Shown here piece after piece: positions 23,405 through 35,871 of a stretch of 64,000 bases of DNA. The notes under the pieces were generated by a model, which saw only the letters and a list, made by a program, of their open reading frames with translations, made no database searches and had not been told where the DNA came from. Position numbers and translations under genes: made by a program. Numbering within the stretch: the stretch's first letter is position 1; the number at the start of each line of letters is the position of its first letter. This DNA comes from Asterias amurensis (Eukaryota; Echinodermata; Asteroidea; Forcipulatida; Asteriidae), in assembly GCF_032118995.1 (NCBI RefSeq), contig NC_092654.1, positions 14,871,784 to 14,935,783 on the forward strand, written 5' to 3'.

Positions 23405-26400
23405 TCAAAGCGAGGTTGTACGGCCCATTCGTGGTCCCCTCATCAGTTTATTCATAGCACGTTTGACATGCGCCGTGGCTCCGTGAGCTTTGCGTTGCGC
23501 CCTCTCGTGTTTCTCATCCGACCGTTTGTGTTTCCATTCTCGAAACACATTGTGAAATAGTTCGGCAACACTCCAGATTTGCCGTCCATCTTTAGCCGAT
23601 ATTTCAAAATAGGGGTAACCCATGTCCTCTGCTAGTTTCTTCCCCTCTGACTCAGACACAGTTCTGAAATGAGAACACAAAAAACACGTTATTTTGTGTA
23701 GGCGTTTTGCAGGCTGGAGCAATATTATTAGAGACATTCGATATTGCGTGGTCGAATTCCCTTCTTGTGGGTGCCGGATGGCTATTTATGACATTTAGGT
23801 CAATGGTGTTGTTTTAGTTGTGTGTTAAAGGAACACGTTGCCTTGGATCGGTCGAGTTGGTCTTTGAAAATCGTTCTGTAACCGTTTGATGTAAAATGTA
23901 TATGGTTAGAAATATATTGTAAAAGTAGAATACAATGATCTACTCGAATATGCCTCGAGATTGCGTGGTTTTCTTTTTACCCTGTCGACTAACACGGTCG
24001 GCCATTTATGGAAGTCAAAATGTTGACTCCCATAAAATTAATGGCCGACCGTGATAGCTCGCGACGTAAAAGGAAAACCGTGCAGTTTCGAGTGATACTT
24101 GTTGTGGATCATTATATTCTACTTTTAAAACATCTTTCTAACCATATGCATTTCGGTTTCAAACGCTTTTAATAGACCAACTCGTCCGATCCAAGGCAAC
24201 GTGCTCCTTTAACTGGGTAATAGTGTGTTGCTGGCGGCATCATGGACACACATGGTCTATATCGGGAATGTTCAATTGATCACTTGATATGAATTTACTT
24301 TTACTGTAGTGTAAGGAGCAAGTGATATCATTATTCAAAAAAGTATAGTTATGTATTTTAAAACAGTGGACACTATTGGTAATTGTCAAATACCAGTCTT
24401 CCGATTTGGTGTATCTCAACCTATACATAAAATAACAAACATCAATATAAACCACAAGGGAAACTGACTGGGTAAGTTTGTAAATGATTTTGGGGTTGAA
24501 CAAAGAATTGACTAGAGTGGGATTCGAACCAACGACCTCCGGATTAACAAACCCTAAAATAACAAACCTGTGGAAATTTGAGCTCAATTGGTCGTCGAAG
24601 TTGCGAGTAATGAATGAAATTTAAAAAAAAAACCTTGTCACACAAAGTTGTGTGCTTTCAGGTGCTTGATTTTAAGACCTTAAATTCTAAATCTGAGGTC
24701 TCGAAATCAAACTCGTGGAAAATTATTTCTTTCTCAAAAACTACGTTACTTCAGAGGGAGCCGTTTCTCACAATATTTTATATAATCAACAGCTCTTCAT
24801 TACTCGTTACCAAGCAAGTTTTTATGCAAAAAAATATTTTGGGTAATTACCAATTTTGTCCACTGCCTTTAAGGCCTATTGCTCCAGATCCACGGCCTTG
24901 CCGAGGATTGTGTTGAAAACACTCTGGTGAATAGATTGAACATTTCGAAAGACCTTGCCTATAATTTAGGAAATTAGCTGTTCGTTATCTAAAATAAATT
25001 ATTTAATTAAAATCTTCTCTTTAGATTTGTTGTTCACCTCTCTCATAAAAATAATGTGGCTTCACTCAATAACGAGTTTTGGGTGTATAGTATTATTTTT
25101 TAACTTTTTTCAGTCATACAAAACATGATATTTTGCATCGGTGAAGGGGACAAAGGGACATGACATCTTTATAAAAACCAACTTATTCAATTAAATTGCT
25201 TTATTAGATAATTTCGTATTAGTTTTTCCAATTGAGGTTCATAAATGAAAAACAAAAAAAAACGATAATACCTCATTTCTTTCCGCAAGTCATTTTTATT
25301 GGCTACAAGAATGACTGGGAGCGAGCTGGTTATCTTGAGGGCGTTCTCAACATCTCGTTTTATGTTCGAGATTTCATCGAAGCTCCGTCGGTCTGACACA
25401 GAGTAGACAAACAAGAAGGCATCTCCCCACAGGGCGTAGGCATTACGATGGCCATGCTTGTCCTGCACATCAATTAATAAATTCATATTAGTTTATCCAT
25501 GCTCCTGAAGTAATTATTAATTTGTTACTAATAATACAACACTCTGGTTCAATTGTTCTGGTTTATAAGGTACAGTTTATAAGGTACACTATTGGTTAAT
25601 GTCAAAGACCAGTGAGCTCACTTGGTGTATCTCAACATATGCATAAAATAACAAACCTGTGAGCTCAATTGGTCATCAGAGTTGGGAGAAAATGATAAAA
25701 GAAAAAACACCCTTGTTGGACGAATTTGTTTGCTTTCAGATAGGAATCAAAGACTTATAGCTAGAAGTCTTTTATTGTTTTAGTGAGAAATAACCTCTTT
25801 CTCAAAATCTATGCTACTTTAGAGGGAGCTGTTTCTCACAATGGTTTATACTATCAACAGCTCTCCAATGCTAGTTACCAAGTCAGTTTTTAAGTAAATA
25901 TATTTGTTTTGAGTCATTACCAAACATGTACCTTCCCTTTAAACTTGGTAAGAAGTACAGCAGCTTTGGGATGCATTTTGAGAAACTTTTCACTTTGAAT
26001 TTCTGTGGATATTGAAAAAGATCACTTTTGATTTCCCCAAAAAATTAACCCTGGAAGTTTTACTGACAGTTACGTGTCTCAGATTATGTATTCCAATTGC
26101 AGATTATTCTTTCTGCGCGGACCGGTGATAACTGCTCCACATTTTCAGCAATATCTCAAAAACGACATCCAGCTATCGAAATCAATTTTCACAGGTTCGT
26201 TTTATTGTATTCAAAATTGAAATTGCCAAACGAATACAATCTCTTTTGGAAGTCAAAACGTCATACTTACATGGCCAGCTGTGTCTAGTATTTCCATAGC
26301 AACGTCTTCACCATCAACAGATGCGTGATATCTGCATAAGTATTCTGAGGAGAATAGGAACATTCCAAAACTTTATTGATAAAGAAGTGGCCATTCGGCC

Positions 26401-27685
26401 AACATTGGTGAATTCCAAAGACAAGTGTTATCAAACGTCGGATTTCGGACTACCGAGACCAAAACTAAAATGTTTGGTTCTTTTCTTACTAATTTCTAAA
26501 AAACTATAGCCTTTCAGGCGAACATTTTATTAGAGAAGTTTCCAACATGCCATAGAGGTCACGAACCACGTAAGTTATGTGCAAATCTTCAAATCTGTGG
26601 ACATTATATGTTTTCACCTCTACAAAATGTTCTTGGTCAATTTGTGTTCCTTAGGCCTACTGTTTACTTCCCTGAAAATTAAACCTCCCCCGACCTCATT
26701 GCCTGTAAATCATAGTTCACATAAATCAAATGTAGAAGCTTGTTTACCTAGAGTGGGATCGTAATCACCAATAAAACGCCTCGTCACGTACCGTACCATC
26801 AAAGCTGAAAAGGGAAAAAGACAAATGGGTGATGAAATGTCGACGGAAAGAAGCATTTAAAAGGTCTGTATATACGTTCAAAACAAAACTCTAAAAAAAC
26901 TTATACTTGGAAGAAATACAGCAACTTTAGACTAGTATAAAGCGTTTTGTGTAAGTTTTTACTTTGAAGTACTGTGCGGTTATGAAAAAAAAATATATCA
27001 CTTTTTATCCCACACATATGTGATTAATATGAGAAGCGTTACTGCGTTTCTCAAGATGTTTTTTCCAATTGCAAATTATTCTTCCTTCGTGGACATAATC
27101 GCTAAAGATTTTCGGCAGTATTATCTCAAAAAAGATACCACCTTTTGAAACGAAAATTTCTGAAGTAAATTTTATGTTATACTCTACAAATGTTAGGATT
27201 GAAACAAACAGTGGGTTCAAATTACCAATCTTATATACAATCCCCTATGAAACTGAGAAAACAAATAAGTATGAGTAGCAACGATTCAGTCAAGCCAATG
27301 AAAATACAAGAAACCAGCACGGGCGTTACGCTTTGCCAATCGGCACCAATCAAGCTTACCAGGCGATGCAGTGGGTTTAAGCTTTTGACAAGTCAAACAA
27401 TGGTCAGTTTCGTATTGATAGTATAGAAGTTAGTTTTGCACTTAGGTAAATGGTATATCATTTTGTTCTACCCTAACAACGATGTGGATTACTGGTAGGC
27501 AGTGTTACAGTGTTGGCTATCCGTTGAAGATAAAAACAAAACTCACCTGTTTTTCCCACGCATGGCGAGCCAAGAAGTACAACACGAAACGACAAGGAAG
27601 ATGGCGGCGGTGATGAGTGCGAATTCTCGGGGAGTGGAGGAGCCGAGAAGGTCGTCGATCTACGAGTTCTTGAAGATAAACTCAT
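23405..27685 (-). CDS. RERG/RasL11-type small GTPase, complete, five coding exons
   Basis: Ras-superfamily switch protein. Exons: 27547-27685, 26748-26804, 26271-26344, 25272-25462, 23405-23663, all with GT-AG borders and matching phases, 239 residues. The N-terminal extension (about 33 residues, Ser/Pro-rich) is followed by the P-loop GSPCVGKT (39-46), FIGDYDPTLE with G2 Thr64, DTAGH (86-90), ANKND (144-148, G4) and ISAK (175-178, G5). His90 replaces catalytic Gln61 of Ras. The C-terminus is basic and ends RTTSL with no CAAX box, so no prenylation, as in RERG and RasL proteins. The start is the first ATG after an in-frame stop. FIGDYDPTLE and the NKxD/SAK motifs favour RERG or RasL11; I cannot choose between them. 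Confidence 0.92.
23825..24212. mobile_element. Long-inverted-repeat MITE (TTAAAGGAACACGTTGCC ends) in the last Ras-like intron
   Basis: 388 bp. The outer 30 or so bases pair with the other end (TTAAAGGAACACGTTGCCTT against AAGGCAACGTGCTCCTTTAA). GGTCGGCCAT and ATGGCCGACC repeat inverted near the centre, making most of the element one large hairpin. Confidence 0.9.
24358..24873 (-). mobile_element. MITE, family 1, split by a SINE insertion
   Basis: Left part 24358-24440 and right part 24555-24873 together make a normal family 1 copy. The interruption is the SINE fragment at 24441-24554. Confidence 0.9.
24441..24554 (-). mobile_element. 5'-truncated tRNA-derived SINE nested in a MITE
   Basis: Flanked by 13-bp direct repeats TAAAATAACAAAC (24428-24440 and 24555-24567). 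Read on the minus strand it has the 3' part of a tRNA-like head (GGTTCGAATCCCACTC) followed by a body ending CAGTCAGTTTCCC, shared with the SINE at 46386-46510. Confidence 0.85.
25578..25943 (-). mobile_element. MITE, GGTACAC subfamily
   Basis: Right end CAAACATGTACCTTCCCTTTAA. The central hairpin is of the AAGACTTCTA kind rather than GAGACCTCA. It lies in a Ras-like intron. Confidence 0.8.
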
Positions 27686-27919
27686 GTTGAATATAAATTT
27701 TCGAAGCGGGAAGTTCCAAAAAACATGTGTCCTCACTTAAGAAGTGTTCCTCAACACTATGCACTCTGAAGTCTTAAAACAAAAGCTGGTCAGGACTCAT
27801 GATCCTCAGTCCTCACTTTAAGCACTAAAGCACTGCTCAGAGCTATTTCATGCTTCATAAAGCCCGTTTAGTTCTGTATATCCACTTTTGTTCAATGAAA
27901 GTCTGCCGGCAGCTTTCTC

Positions 27920-28035
27920 CAGAAGACGATCAGAGCATACTGATCGAAACGTCGAATGGAAACCTACGGTACTTTTCAGGACCACCCCAAGTATATTAGA
28001 GATTATCATTACATGGTGTTACCGCAAACCTTAGG
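27920..28035 (+). repeat. Fragment related to the 47232-47596 foldback element
   Basis: Contains GATCAG-loop-CTGATC followed directly by GAAACGTC (27928-27953), and the end word CATGGTGTTACCGCAAACC shared with the right arm of the larger element. Confidence 0.6.
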
Positions 28036-28564
28036 CCTACTATAATCGTAGTTCCACGTTAAGAGTTTCAAATCCTACAACACTGACAAGTTTTGGTCCA
28101 GAAGAGCGGCGCGAGTGCCGTGCCGTGTAAGTGTGGATGCCCGGTCGACCGTCTCTTAGAATGATGTAACGCGGCCGGTCAGAGATGCCCACGCTGCTAG
28201 CTCACAGCACGGTCGGTCCAAATTAGAAGTCACATCCCATCAATTCACACACAGCTGAAAGAAAGTGCAGAGTCAAAGAATTAGCCACTTATCACCTGGC
28301 AGTCCGCATTTCTTATTTTGGTATCAATCACTAATATAATCACAGAGAATAATGTCATATGTATTTATACATTTGACTGGAAGAGGCAAATGTCACGAGT
28401 CCACTCTGGAGGTAGATTGTATATACCTTCGCCTGGCTCGCACGCACGGGAATGTATAAATAGTCATACCTATACGACTACGAAGGTACGGGGCTCCAAT
28501 AATAATAAATCATTTTCTGTAATTGCCTTTTTGTCTAAATTTATTCCTGCAATAACCCTTGTAT

Positions 28565-28954
28565 TTAAAGGCAGTGGACACTATTGGCAATTACTCAAAA
28601 TAATTTTTAGCATAAAACCTTACTTGGAAATAAGTAATGGGGAGACGTTGATAGTATAAAACTTTGTGAGAAACGGCTCCCTCTGAATTGATGTAGTTTT
28701 CGAGAAAGAAGTAATTTTCCTCGAATTTGATTTTGAGACCTCAAGTTTAGAATTTGAGGTCTCGAAAGCAAGCATAAGAAAGCACACAACTTCGTGTGTG
28801 ACAAGGGTATTTTTTTCTTTCATTATAATCTCGCAACTTCGATGACCGATTGAGCTCAAATTTTCACAGGTTTATTATTTCATGCATATGACGAGACACA
28901 GCAGCAGCAGCAAGTGAGAAGACTGGTCTTTGACAACTACAAAAGTGTCTTTAA
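28565..28954 (+). mobile_element. MITE, family 1
   Basis: Full-length; hairpin arms around GAGACCTCAAGTTTAG; the right end is worn (AAAAGTGTCTTTAA). Confidence 0.88.
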
Positions 28955-29300
28955 GCAATGTTGAAAAATATGAAAACTTTAACAGAGTTGTTTGAAAAAA
29001 AATAAGATAACAGTGAAGTGAATTTGTATGCATATTAAAATCGCTGAGGGAGTCTTTTGGAAAATACCCAGTTGTATTTGTCAAGGGCAATAGCAACCGA
29101 ATGCTTTCGCGGGAATTTGTATGCATTTTATCTAAATGTTTGTTTCTTCAAACTTATAAAATTGAACATCATTTACTACGGTGATCTCCATTAAACCGCA
29201 CCCTTATGTTTCTTTGCAACAATTATCTCAAATTATTCATTAGCGAGATTATCTTTCAATCACCTTAGTGGAGTATTAGAATTCTATTTACATAAATTAC

Positions 29301-31447
29301 CATATACCATAGAGAGCTTTTCAGAACTGCCAAAGAATGTTGACGTTCTATAGAGTAAAAACTGAACTGGTTTATTTCCATCCTTCCTCCATCAGCTAAA
29401 ACAAACAAATACATTCCTGGGATTCTTCGACCGGTCTGCTTAGATGTCATGACCAGGGCAATCCAATTTGTCATTTTTAGTTCATCTCGTCTCTACTTAT
29501 TTATAAACTGATGTGGCAAACGTTTATAAGGAAAGCTTAAAGGCAGTGGACACTATTGGTAATTACTCAATATAATTATTAGCATAAAACCTTACTTGGT
29601 GACGAGTAATGGGGAGAGGTTGATAGTGTAAAACATTGTGAGAAACGGATCCATATGAAGTGATGTAGTTTTCGAGAAAGAAGTAATTTTCCACGAATTT
29701 GATTTCGAGACCTCAGATTTAGAATTTGAGGTCTCGAAATCAGCCATCTAAAAGCACACAACTTCGTGTGACAATGGTGTTTTTTCTTTCATTATTATCT
29801 CGCAACTTCGACGACCAATAATTGAACTCAAATTTTCACAGGTTTGTTATTTTCCGCATATGTTGAGATACACCAAGTGAGAAGACTGGTCTTAGTGTCA
29901 ATAGTGTCCAGTGTCTTTAAAGGTACTGCACACAATTGGTGATAACTCTGAGAAAGAGATAATTTCTCACTCAAATATTAAAAGACTTCAGGACCGAAGC
30001 CGTTTTGGGGCAACTGGAAGCAACAATTAGGGTGTTGCAACTTCGATGACCAATTCAGTCAACATTAAATGAAAGCTTATAACTTTCTGAAAACTTCAGT
30101 TTAGTATAGCTTTTTAAAAAGCTATACTGAAGTTTTAAAAATTCTTAAATTTAAATCTAAACTTTTGGGTCAGCTCAGCCAAAAAACGTTACCAAGCACC
30201 CCGAAGACCCCTGAAACGTTCTCAAAACTTACAGTCTGAAGCTGTTCACCATAAAACAATGCTTGACAAATTTCTTTGCCAAGCAAACATTGAGTGGGGC
30301 ACAAAATGCACAATGGAATGTTGGTTACCTGTTTCTGTTAAGCAATACTTTTCAGTGCTTAGCAAGTTTATGTGTGCTTAAGGCTCGATGAAATTGTGCC
30401 CTTGTCTCGGGCTCTGTCGTGCCAGAAAATAAATGGGCGTGTGTAAACACTAACCATTCTATACTCCTCTGGTAACCTGTGTCCTGTCACACTCGCCGTC
30501 CATTTCTCATCATAAATGTTTGAAGGAGAAATTAAAACTAACGGGTAACCTTTCCAGTCCTGTTTCATTTCAATCACTTTGCACAGGACATGACTGCAGA
30601 GTCAAGCCAGCTATTTTGGGAATAGCGCAAGACTACAAGCTCTCAAGACGACAATATCTCAAGACGACAATAACATGTTTGATATTCGATGCAAACATAT
30701 ACAGGGCTCATAATCATTCTGATCCTCAGTTTTTGCTCATAATAATTATTAATAATTACACAGCATTTATAAAGGCGCACTAAATCTGATGTAAAACCAT
30801 TCAAAGGCGCCGGTCAAGATGGAAAAGAGGGAATTATCAAGTGGTTAGGATAGCAAATGTGAACAGGTGTGTCTTAAGTTGCTGCTGAAAGATGGAGATG
30901 TTATGTATTAGTTACCAGCCCATGTATTAGTAACTCATAACGAATAAATGTTTACAACTATATCAGTCTGACCAGATAGGCCCTACCACTAATTTAAACC
31001 CGTTGCCGCTGCTAACTAATTTATAGCATTTGAATCTGCCTCTAGCCACCAAGCAACGTTGATCTTGTAGTGACAACAAACTGTTCTAGAATGACAAAGG
31101 TCCTGGGTTTGAATCCCAAGTCATGCCTGGGATTTTTTTTCTTCACACGACTCTGGGAAAGTAATGAGTATGCAGTGCTTGCAAACAAGATCTGTGTGTA
31201 GTAAAACCATAGAAAAAGGACTAAAACACACACTCAGATAGTTGCAATAACTGGTTCGGTTGTACCTCTTTTATCATACTGTTGATAAATGAAGAGTTGT
31301 TCCTCGGAGGTCATTTCTCTATGGTTCCACCACACATTTTCCAGTTTCCAGCAGATGAGTTGCCAGCCACCGGTTCTTATAAACCAACAATAATCACAAG
31401 AGATGAACACAAGGAGCTACCGCAAAACCTCACCTGCATAATCCCAT
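29301..31447 (-). CDS. Unrecognised gene, two well-supported exons and a tentative first exon
   Basis: Exon 30455-30593 has acceptor CTCTGCAG and donor ATG/GTTAGT; exon 29301-29435 has acceptor TCTAAGCAG and donor ATG/GTAATT. They join in phase over 91 codons, with coding-like stretches such as DWKGYPLVLISPSN, GHRLPEEYRM and RRIPGMYLFVLADGG. A 14-nt segment at 31434-31447 (ATG GGA TTA TGC AG/GTGAGG) has the phase needed to supply a start, beginning MGLC. If the last donor is not used, the frame reads on to a stop at 29265. I recognise no family and see no signal peptide or membrane helix. This may be part of a larger gene. Confidence 0.45.
29537..29920 (+). mobile_element. MITE, family 1
   Basis: Full-length copy with hairpin GAGACCTCAGATTTAG; it ends AATAGTGTCCAGTGTCTTTAA. 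A related fragment follows at 29921-30075 (AAAGACTTCAGGACCGAAG type). Confidence 0.88.
31035..31140 (+). repeat. tRNA-like SINE remnant
   Basis: B-box-like GGGTTTGAATCCCAAG preceded by sequence of tRNA-like length and followed by a T-run; incomplete. Confidence 0.4.
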
Positions 31448-32926
31448 CACCTCTCTGTCCTTTCTCTGCTCCCACCATGCAAAGTTGTTTCAAATCACAA
31501 AAATTTTTTTACAGCAGCACCAACAATCAAGAAAAGGTCTTTTCGACAGCCACAGCCACAGTTGAATCCGTCAACACAGTATAACGCTATTGATCCAATA
31601 ACAAGGTTATGAAACTTGATAAATATTATTATTAAACATCCACCCAATCCCAGCTGCTACCTGTTCAAACACGCGTTTCAGACATGGCCGACTGCCAATT
31701 AGGATAATCCCTAAACCAAACTCGTAAGTAAATTATACATGAGGTAATTTCACACCGTAATCCTCGAACCAACATATGCCTTTAACATATAAAGCAAGCA
31801 GCGTAGTAGGTTCGAAAAGAAAAAAACATTCATGTGTTTGTTCTGCCATGAAGGTAGAAATAGCACATGGTTCTCCACCCGCGGACATTGGGCATTATTG
31901 CAGAAAACAAAACACCGTGTACATAAAACTAGATCGAACATGATCGAACGTGGAGAGCTAGACCTTTATCATGGTGCAGTCATCTGGATATTCTCCCATT
32001 CAAGTCAATGTAACCAAAGCGAGACTGAAAGTGAAATAGTCTGGTTCATTTTTGTACAACGAATACTAGCATTCATTGCTGCTTTTGGATAAATGGAACA
32101 TGGCAATTATGGTGAAATAATGATAAGGTCTATGGTCGAACCATCCTTTCTCCATGGTCGAACCGACCATGCCAAATATGCATAAAGCCTATGTGAGCAT
32201 GAAACAAAACAAATGCTCAGCACAACAAATTTTGCTTAACACCATACAGAAACTGGTTACGAGCCAAAATTCCATTAAGTTTGCATTGTTGCAACTGGTG
32301 GTCCACTAATTTTTCGCTTCGCTAGGAAATTTGCTCAGCAGTATTTTCTGCTTAACAACTTTATGAAATTGGGCACTGGTCCTTGCTCCTTGAACCGATT
32401 GACCCAGGAGCCGATATGGTTATTTGCTCAGACATGGAACATGATTTGAATCGAGGTTTTGGTTGGCAAACATGGGACACGAGTTCTCAGTTATCTCCTT
32501 ATTTTCAAAACAATCACCTCTTTTATACTAAAAATAATCACCTCTTTAAAAATGAGATATACAGAAGCAATTGTCACATTACTCTCGGCGTTGTGTCTCA
32601 ATAAATCGCATTGCCACTGATCGGGATGGACACACTGATATCTATTATATTGTCAGATACCCGTAGAGCCTTTCTCACTATGTGGTATAAGATCAGCGGA
32701 TCGACCATATCATGGTACGGCCATCTTTACTTTCCCCCATTAAAATCAATGTAAACCAAACCGAGGCTGGCAGGAGAATTAGGTAGCATGTTCCTTTTGT
32801 GCGATGAATACAAGCAATCCTTGATGTTGTTGGTTACAATGAACACGACCAAGATAATTGCATTATGAAAGTGGTCTATGGCAGACAGGTTTACAACATA
32901 AAATAAAAACATAATTGAGATGATGT

Positions 32927-33295
32927 TTAAAGGGTACACGTTTGGTAATTACTCAAAACAAATATTATCTTAAAAACTAACTTGGTAACGAGCATTGGAG
33001 AGCTGTTAGTAGAATAAAACATTGTGAGGAACGGCTCCCTCTGAAGTAGCATAGATTTTGAGAAAGAGGTAATTTCTCACTATAATAATAAAAGACTTCT
33101 AGCTATAGAAGTCTTTTATTCCCACTCTGAAAGCACACAAATGCGTCCAACAAGGGTGTTTTTTTTCATTTTCTCGCAACTTCGATGACCAATTTAGCTC
33201 AAATTTTCACATGCTTGTTATTTTATGCTTATGTTGGGATACACCAAGGGAGAAGACTGGTCTTTGACAATTACCAAACGTGTACCTTCCCTTTA
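32927..33295 (+). mobile_element. MITE, GGTACACGTTTGG subfamily
   Basis: Ends GGGTACACGTTTGGTAATTA / CAAACGTGTACCTTCCC. The central palindrome AATAAAAGACTTCTA pairs perfectly over 15 bp (33087-33101 with 33106-33120). Confidence 0.88.
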
Positions 33296-33643
33296 ACAAG
33301 TTTTTAAAAGTGTTAAAAGTTCAAATTGTTGTCTAATCTTTGCCAATGAGCTTTGGTGAGAAGTACAGCATCTTTAAATAGTAGAAATCACAGTTGGAAG
33401 CACATGTGGTTATGGAAAAAATTTACACAAGTTTTAATCCCCTAAAATTTGAATATCAGAAGCATTGCTGTCAGTCAATCACAGATTATCATCGCGTGTG
33501 GACATAAACCGATCACTGGATTATCGGTGATATCTCAGCCACCTTTTCAAAGGAAGTTTTCAGGGGTTAGTTTTAATATCTAGGCCTACATTTACATAAC
33601 TAAAATAACCAAACAATTAAAAAAAACGAATCCCATACATTCC

Positions 33644-34017
33644 TTTAAAGGGAAGGTACACGTTTGGTAATTGTCAAAGACCAGTCTTCTCACTTGGTGT
33701 ATCCCAACTTAAGTTTAAAATAACAAGCCTGTGAAAATTTGAGCTAAATTGGTCATCGAAGTTGCGAGAAAATGATGAGAGAAACAACACCCTTGTTGGA
33801 CGAATTTGTGTGCTTTTAGATAGGAATAAAAGACTTCTAAGTCTTTTATTATTTTAGTGAGAAATTACCTCTTTCTCAAAATGTATGTTACTTCAGAGGG
33901 AGCCGTTTCCTCACATTGTTTTATACAATCAACAGCTCTCCAATGCTCGTTACCAAGTAAGTTTTTAAGTTAATATTTGTTTTGAGTAATTACCAAACGT
34001 GTACTTTCCCCCTTTAA
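33644..34017 (-). mobile_element. MITE, GGTACACGTTTGG subfamily
   Basis: Ends AAAGGGAAGGTACACGTTTG / CAAACGTGTACTTTCCC; central palindrome shortened to AATAAAAGACTT-CT-AAGTCTTTTATT. Confidence 0.88.
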
Positions 34018-34019
34018 AC

Positions 34020-34439
34020 GGCACTGGTCAGGACACCTTTGGTAATTGTCCACTGATCCAGTTCTCACTTATAGTATATCCCAACATACACATCAAAAAA
34101 CAAATCTGTGGAAAATTGGACTCAATTGGTCACTTGCAAAGTTGCAAGAGAAAAACGAAAGAAAAAACATCCTTGCTGAACAAACTTGTCTGCTTTCAGA
34201 TGCATAATAATAGGATCGGGCCTGAATTCGTTTCAGATTTAAATGTTTGAGTGAGAAGATACCTCTTTCTCAATACGTTACTTCAGAGGGAGCCGTTTCT
34301 CACAATGTTTTATACTATCAATATCTTTCCATTGCTCGTTAATACCATGGAGGAATAAATTATTCCTCAATGTTAATACCAACTAAGTTTTTATGCAAAC
34401 AATTAATTTGAGTAATTACCAATAGTGTCAATACCTTTA
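34020..34439 (-). mobile_element. MITE related to family 1, with a small insertion
   Basis: GGCACTGGTCAGGACACCTT start and CAATAGTGTCAATACCTTTA end. A GGAATAAATTATTCC palindrome is inserted near 34350-34366, next to a duplicated GTTAATACCA word. Confidence 0.78.
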
Positions 34440-34730
34440 AAATGTGTTGACCTGGATCGAATCGTATTTAAGAGGTATACCATGACCGAACCATGTCGTA
34501 ACTCACCTATAAGACTGTGAATCCTAGTATTACACCCATTGCTTCATCCTGGTGTTGGAAGGGTCTCATGTGGGAATGTCTTATACCATTGAGCAATGCT
34601 ATACCGTGTACACTCTTCCTCTCTCGACAGTCCAGACTGAACTCACTGTCCCTCAGCAGACGAATATCCAGTCCCACATGCCGTCTAGATATACCAACCA
34701 GTGACTCATAAATCCCAGGAGAGCGTCGTT

Positions 34731-35049
34731 AAAGGCACTGCACTTTTGGTAATTACTCAAGTGTTTATTATTAGCATAAAATCTTACTTGGTAACGAGTA
34801 ATGGGGAGGGGTTAATAGTATAAACAGTGTGAGAAACGGCTCCCTCTGAAATGACGTAGTTTTTGAAAAAGAGGTAATTTCTCACTCAGTATATTAAAAG
34901 ACTTCAGGCATGAGGCCCCTTTATAGGCGTCTGAAAGCAATCGAGTTTTTGCATCGGGTGTATTTTCTTGTATTATTCTCTTGCGTGTTGGGATACACCA
35001 AGTGAGAATACTGGTCTTTGACAATTATCAAAGGTGCCCAGTGCCTCTA
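34731..35049 (+). mobile_element. MITE related to family 1
   Basis: From TTAAAGGCACTGCACTTTTG to AAAGGTGCCCAGTGCCTCTA, with the AAAGACTTCAGGCATGAGGCC type of middle section; internally shortened. Confidence 0.78.
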
Positions 35050-35452
35050 ATGTTCATACTCAGCTGACGAGGATTGGCTCACGTGGTAAAACTTATCATT
35101 GATTGGGTTCAGATGGGTCGTGTGTTCACTATTTTCCTATGACGATGGTTTCTCATACAGACATGTTTGATAATTGGATAAGGGTTAAAAATCAAATTTC
35201 CTGAAATATCACTTTTGTCGTTTTGATATCCCCTTTCCCGAGAGAGAAAAATAAAATATGAAATGCTACAACGTGAAAGATTCCCGTTACACACACCAAA
35301 TGGGAATATAAAATGATCCCGAAAATGGGCTTCTTTTGACAAAGCAATGCATAAACACGTCGAATAGCATTTCTCAATGCCAAAGAAAGATTAGATAGTT
35401 CTTGCATAGCTTTTAATCTATGGTAACTTTCAGGAGAATGTTATACTCTATA

Positions 35453-35748
35453 AGGCCGTGTAACAAAAAACATGTTTAGCGTCCGGGTTTCTAAAAAAGA
35501 AAAAGGGAGGAGGAGGTTTTTTTTTTTAAAGATGGCTACCATTCTTTTTAAAATTTCAAAAATCCAATGTTTTTTCTACTGTTCAAACTCACAATAAAAA
35601 ATGAAGCATGCTGGACAAGACATTGAACAAAACAAAACATATTATTAAAAAAAAGGAAGAGGACACTTTTTTTAATGACTGCCCGACACATTTTTAAAGT
35701 AAAGTATTTTCTTGATGAGACCGTTAAAATACATCACTTTTTTCCCAT

Positions 35749-35780
<32 letters not shown>

Positions 35781-35871
35781 AACCGGATGAGGCGGCCTCT
35801 AAAAAAGGAGGCGGCCTCTAAAAAAGGAAGCGGGCGGGGACGCTAAACATGTTTCTTGTTTTACTTGGCCT
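35453..35871. mobile_element. Inverted-repeat element with AACATGTTTAGCGTCC ends
   Basis: Ends AGGCCGTGTAACAAAAAACA and its near-complement (about 33 bp) enclose purine-rich GGAGGAGG / GGAGGCGGCCTC repeats and a poly-A run of about 28. Flanks suggest TA-type target sequence but are not decisive. Confidence 0.75.

Larger units (their letters stand above)
27686..29264. other. Region upstream of the Ras-like gene
   Basis: Includes the repeat fragment above, a CpG-rich patch at about 28090-28240 (GGCGCGAGTGCCGTGCC, ACGCGGCCGGTC) that may be part of a promoter, and a family 1 MITE. No exon seen. Confidence 0.45.

Noticed and set aside
27686-27736. Upstream extension of the Ras-like protein
   Set aside because: The extension begins at GTG directly after a stop; the first ATG is at 27685.
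31282-31584. 100-codon plus-strand frame
   Set aside because: No recognisable domain; it overlaps the tentative first exon of the unknown minus-strand gene.
34503-34735. Stop-free stretch of about 70 codons on the minus strand with a good GTGAGT donor at its end
   Set aside because: The frame's own stop TAG coincides with the donor, no acceptor precedes it, and a MITE abuts it; probably chance.
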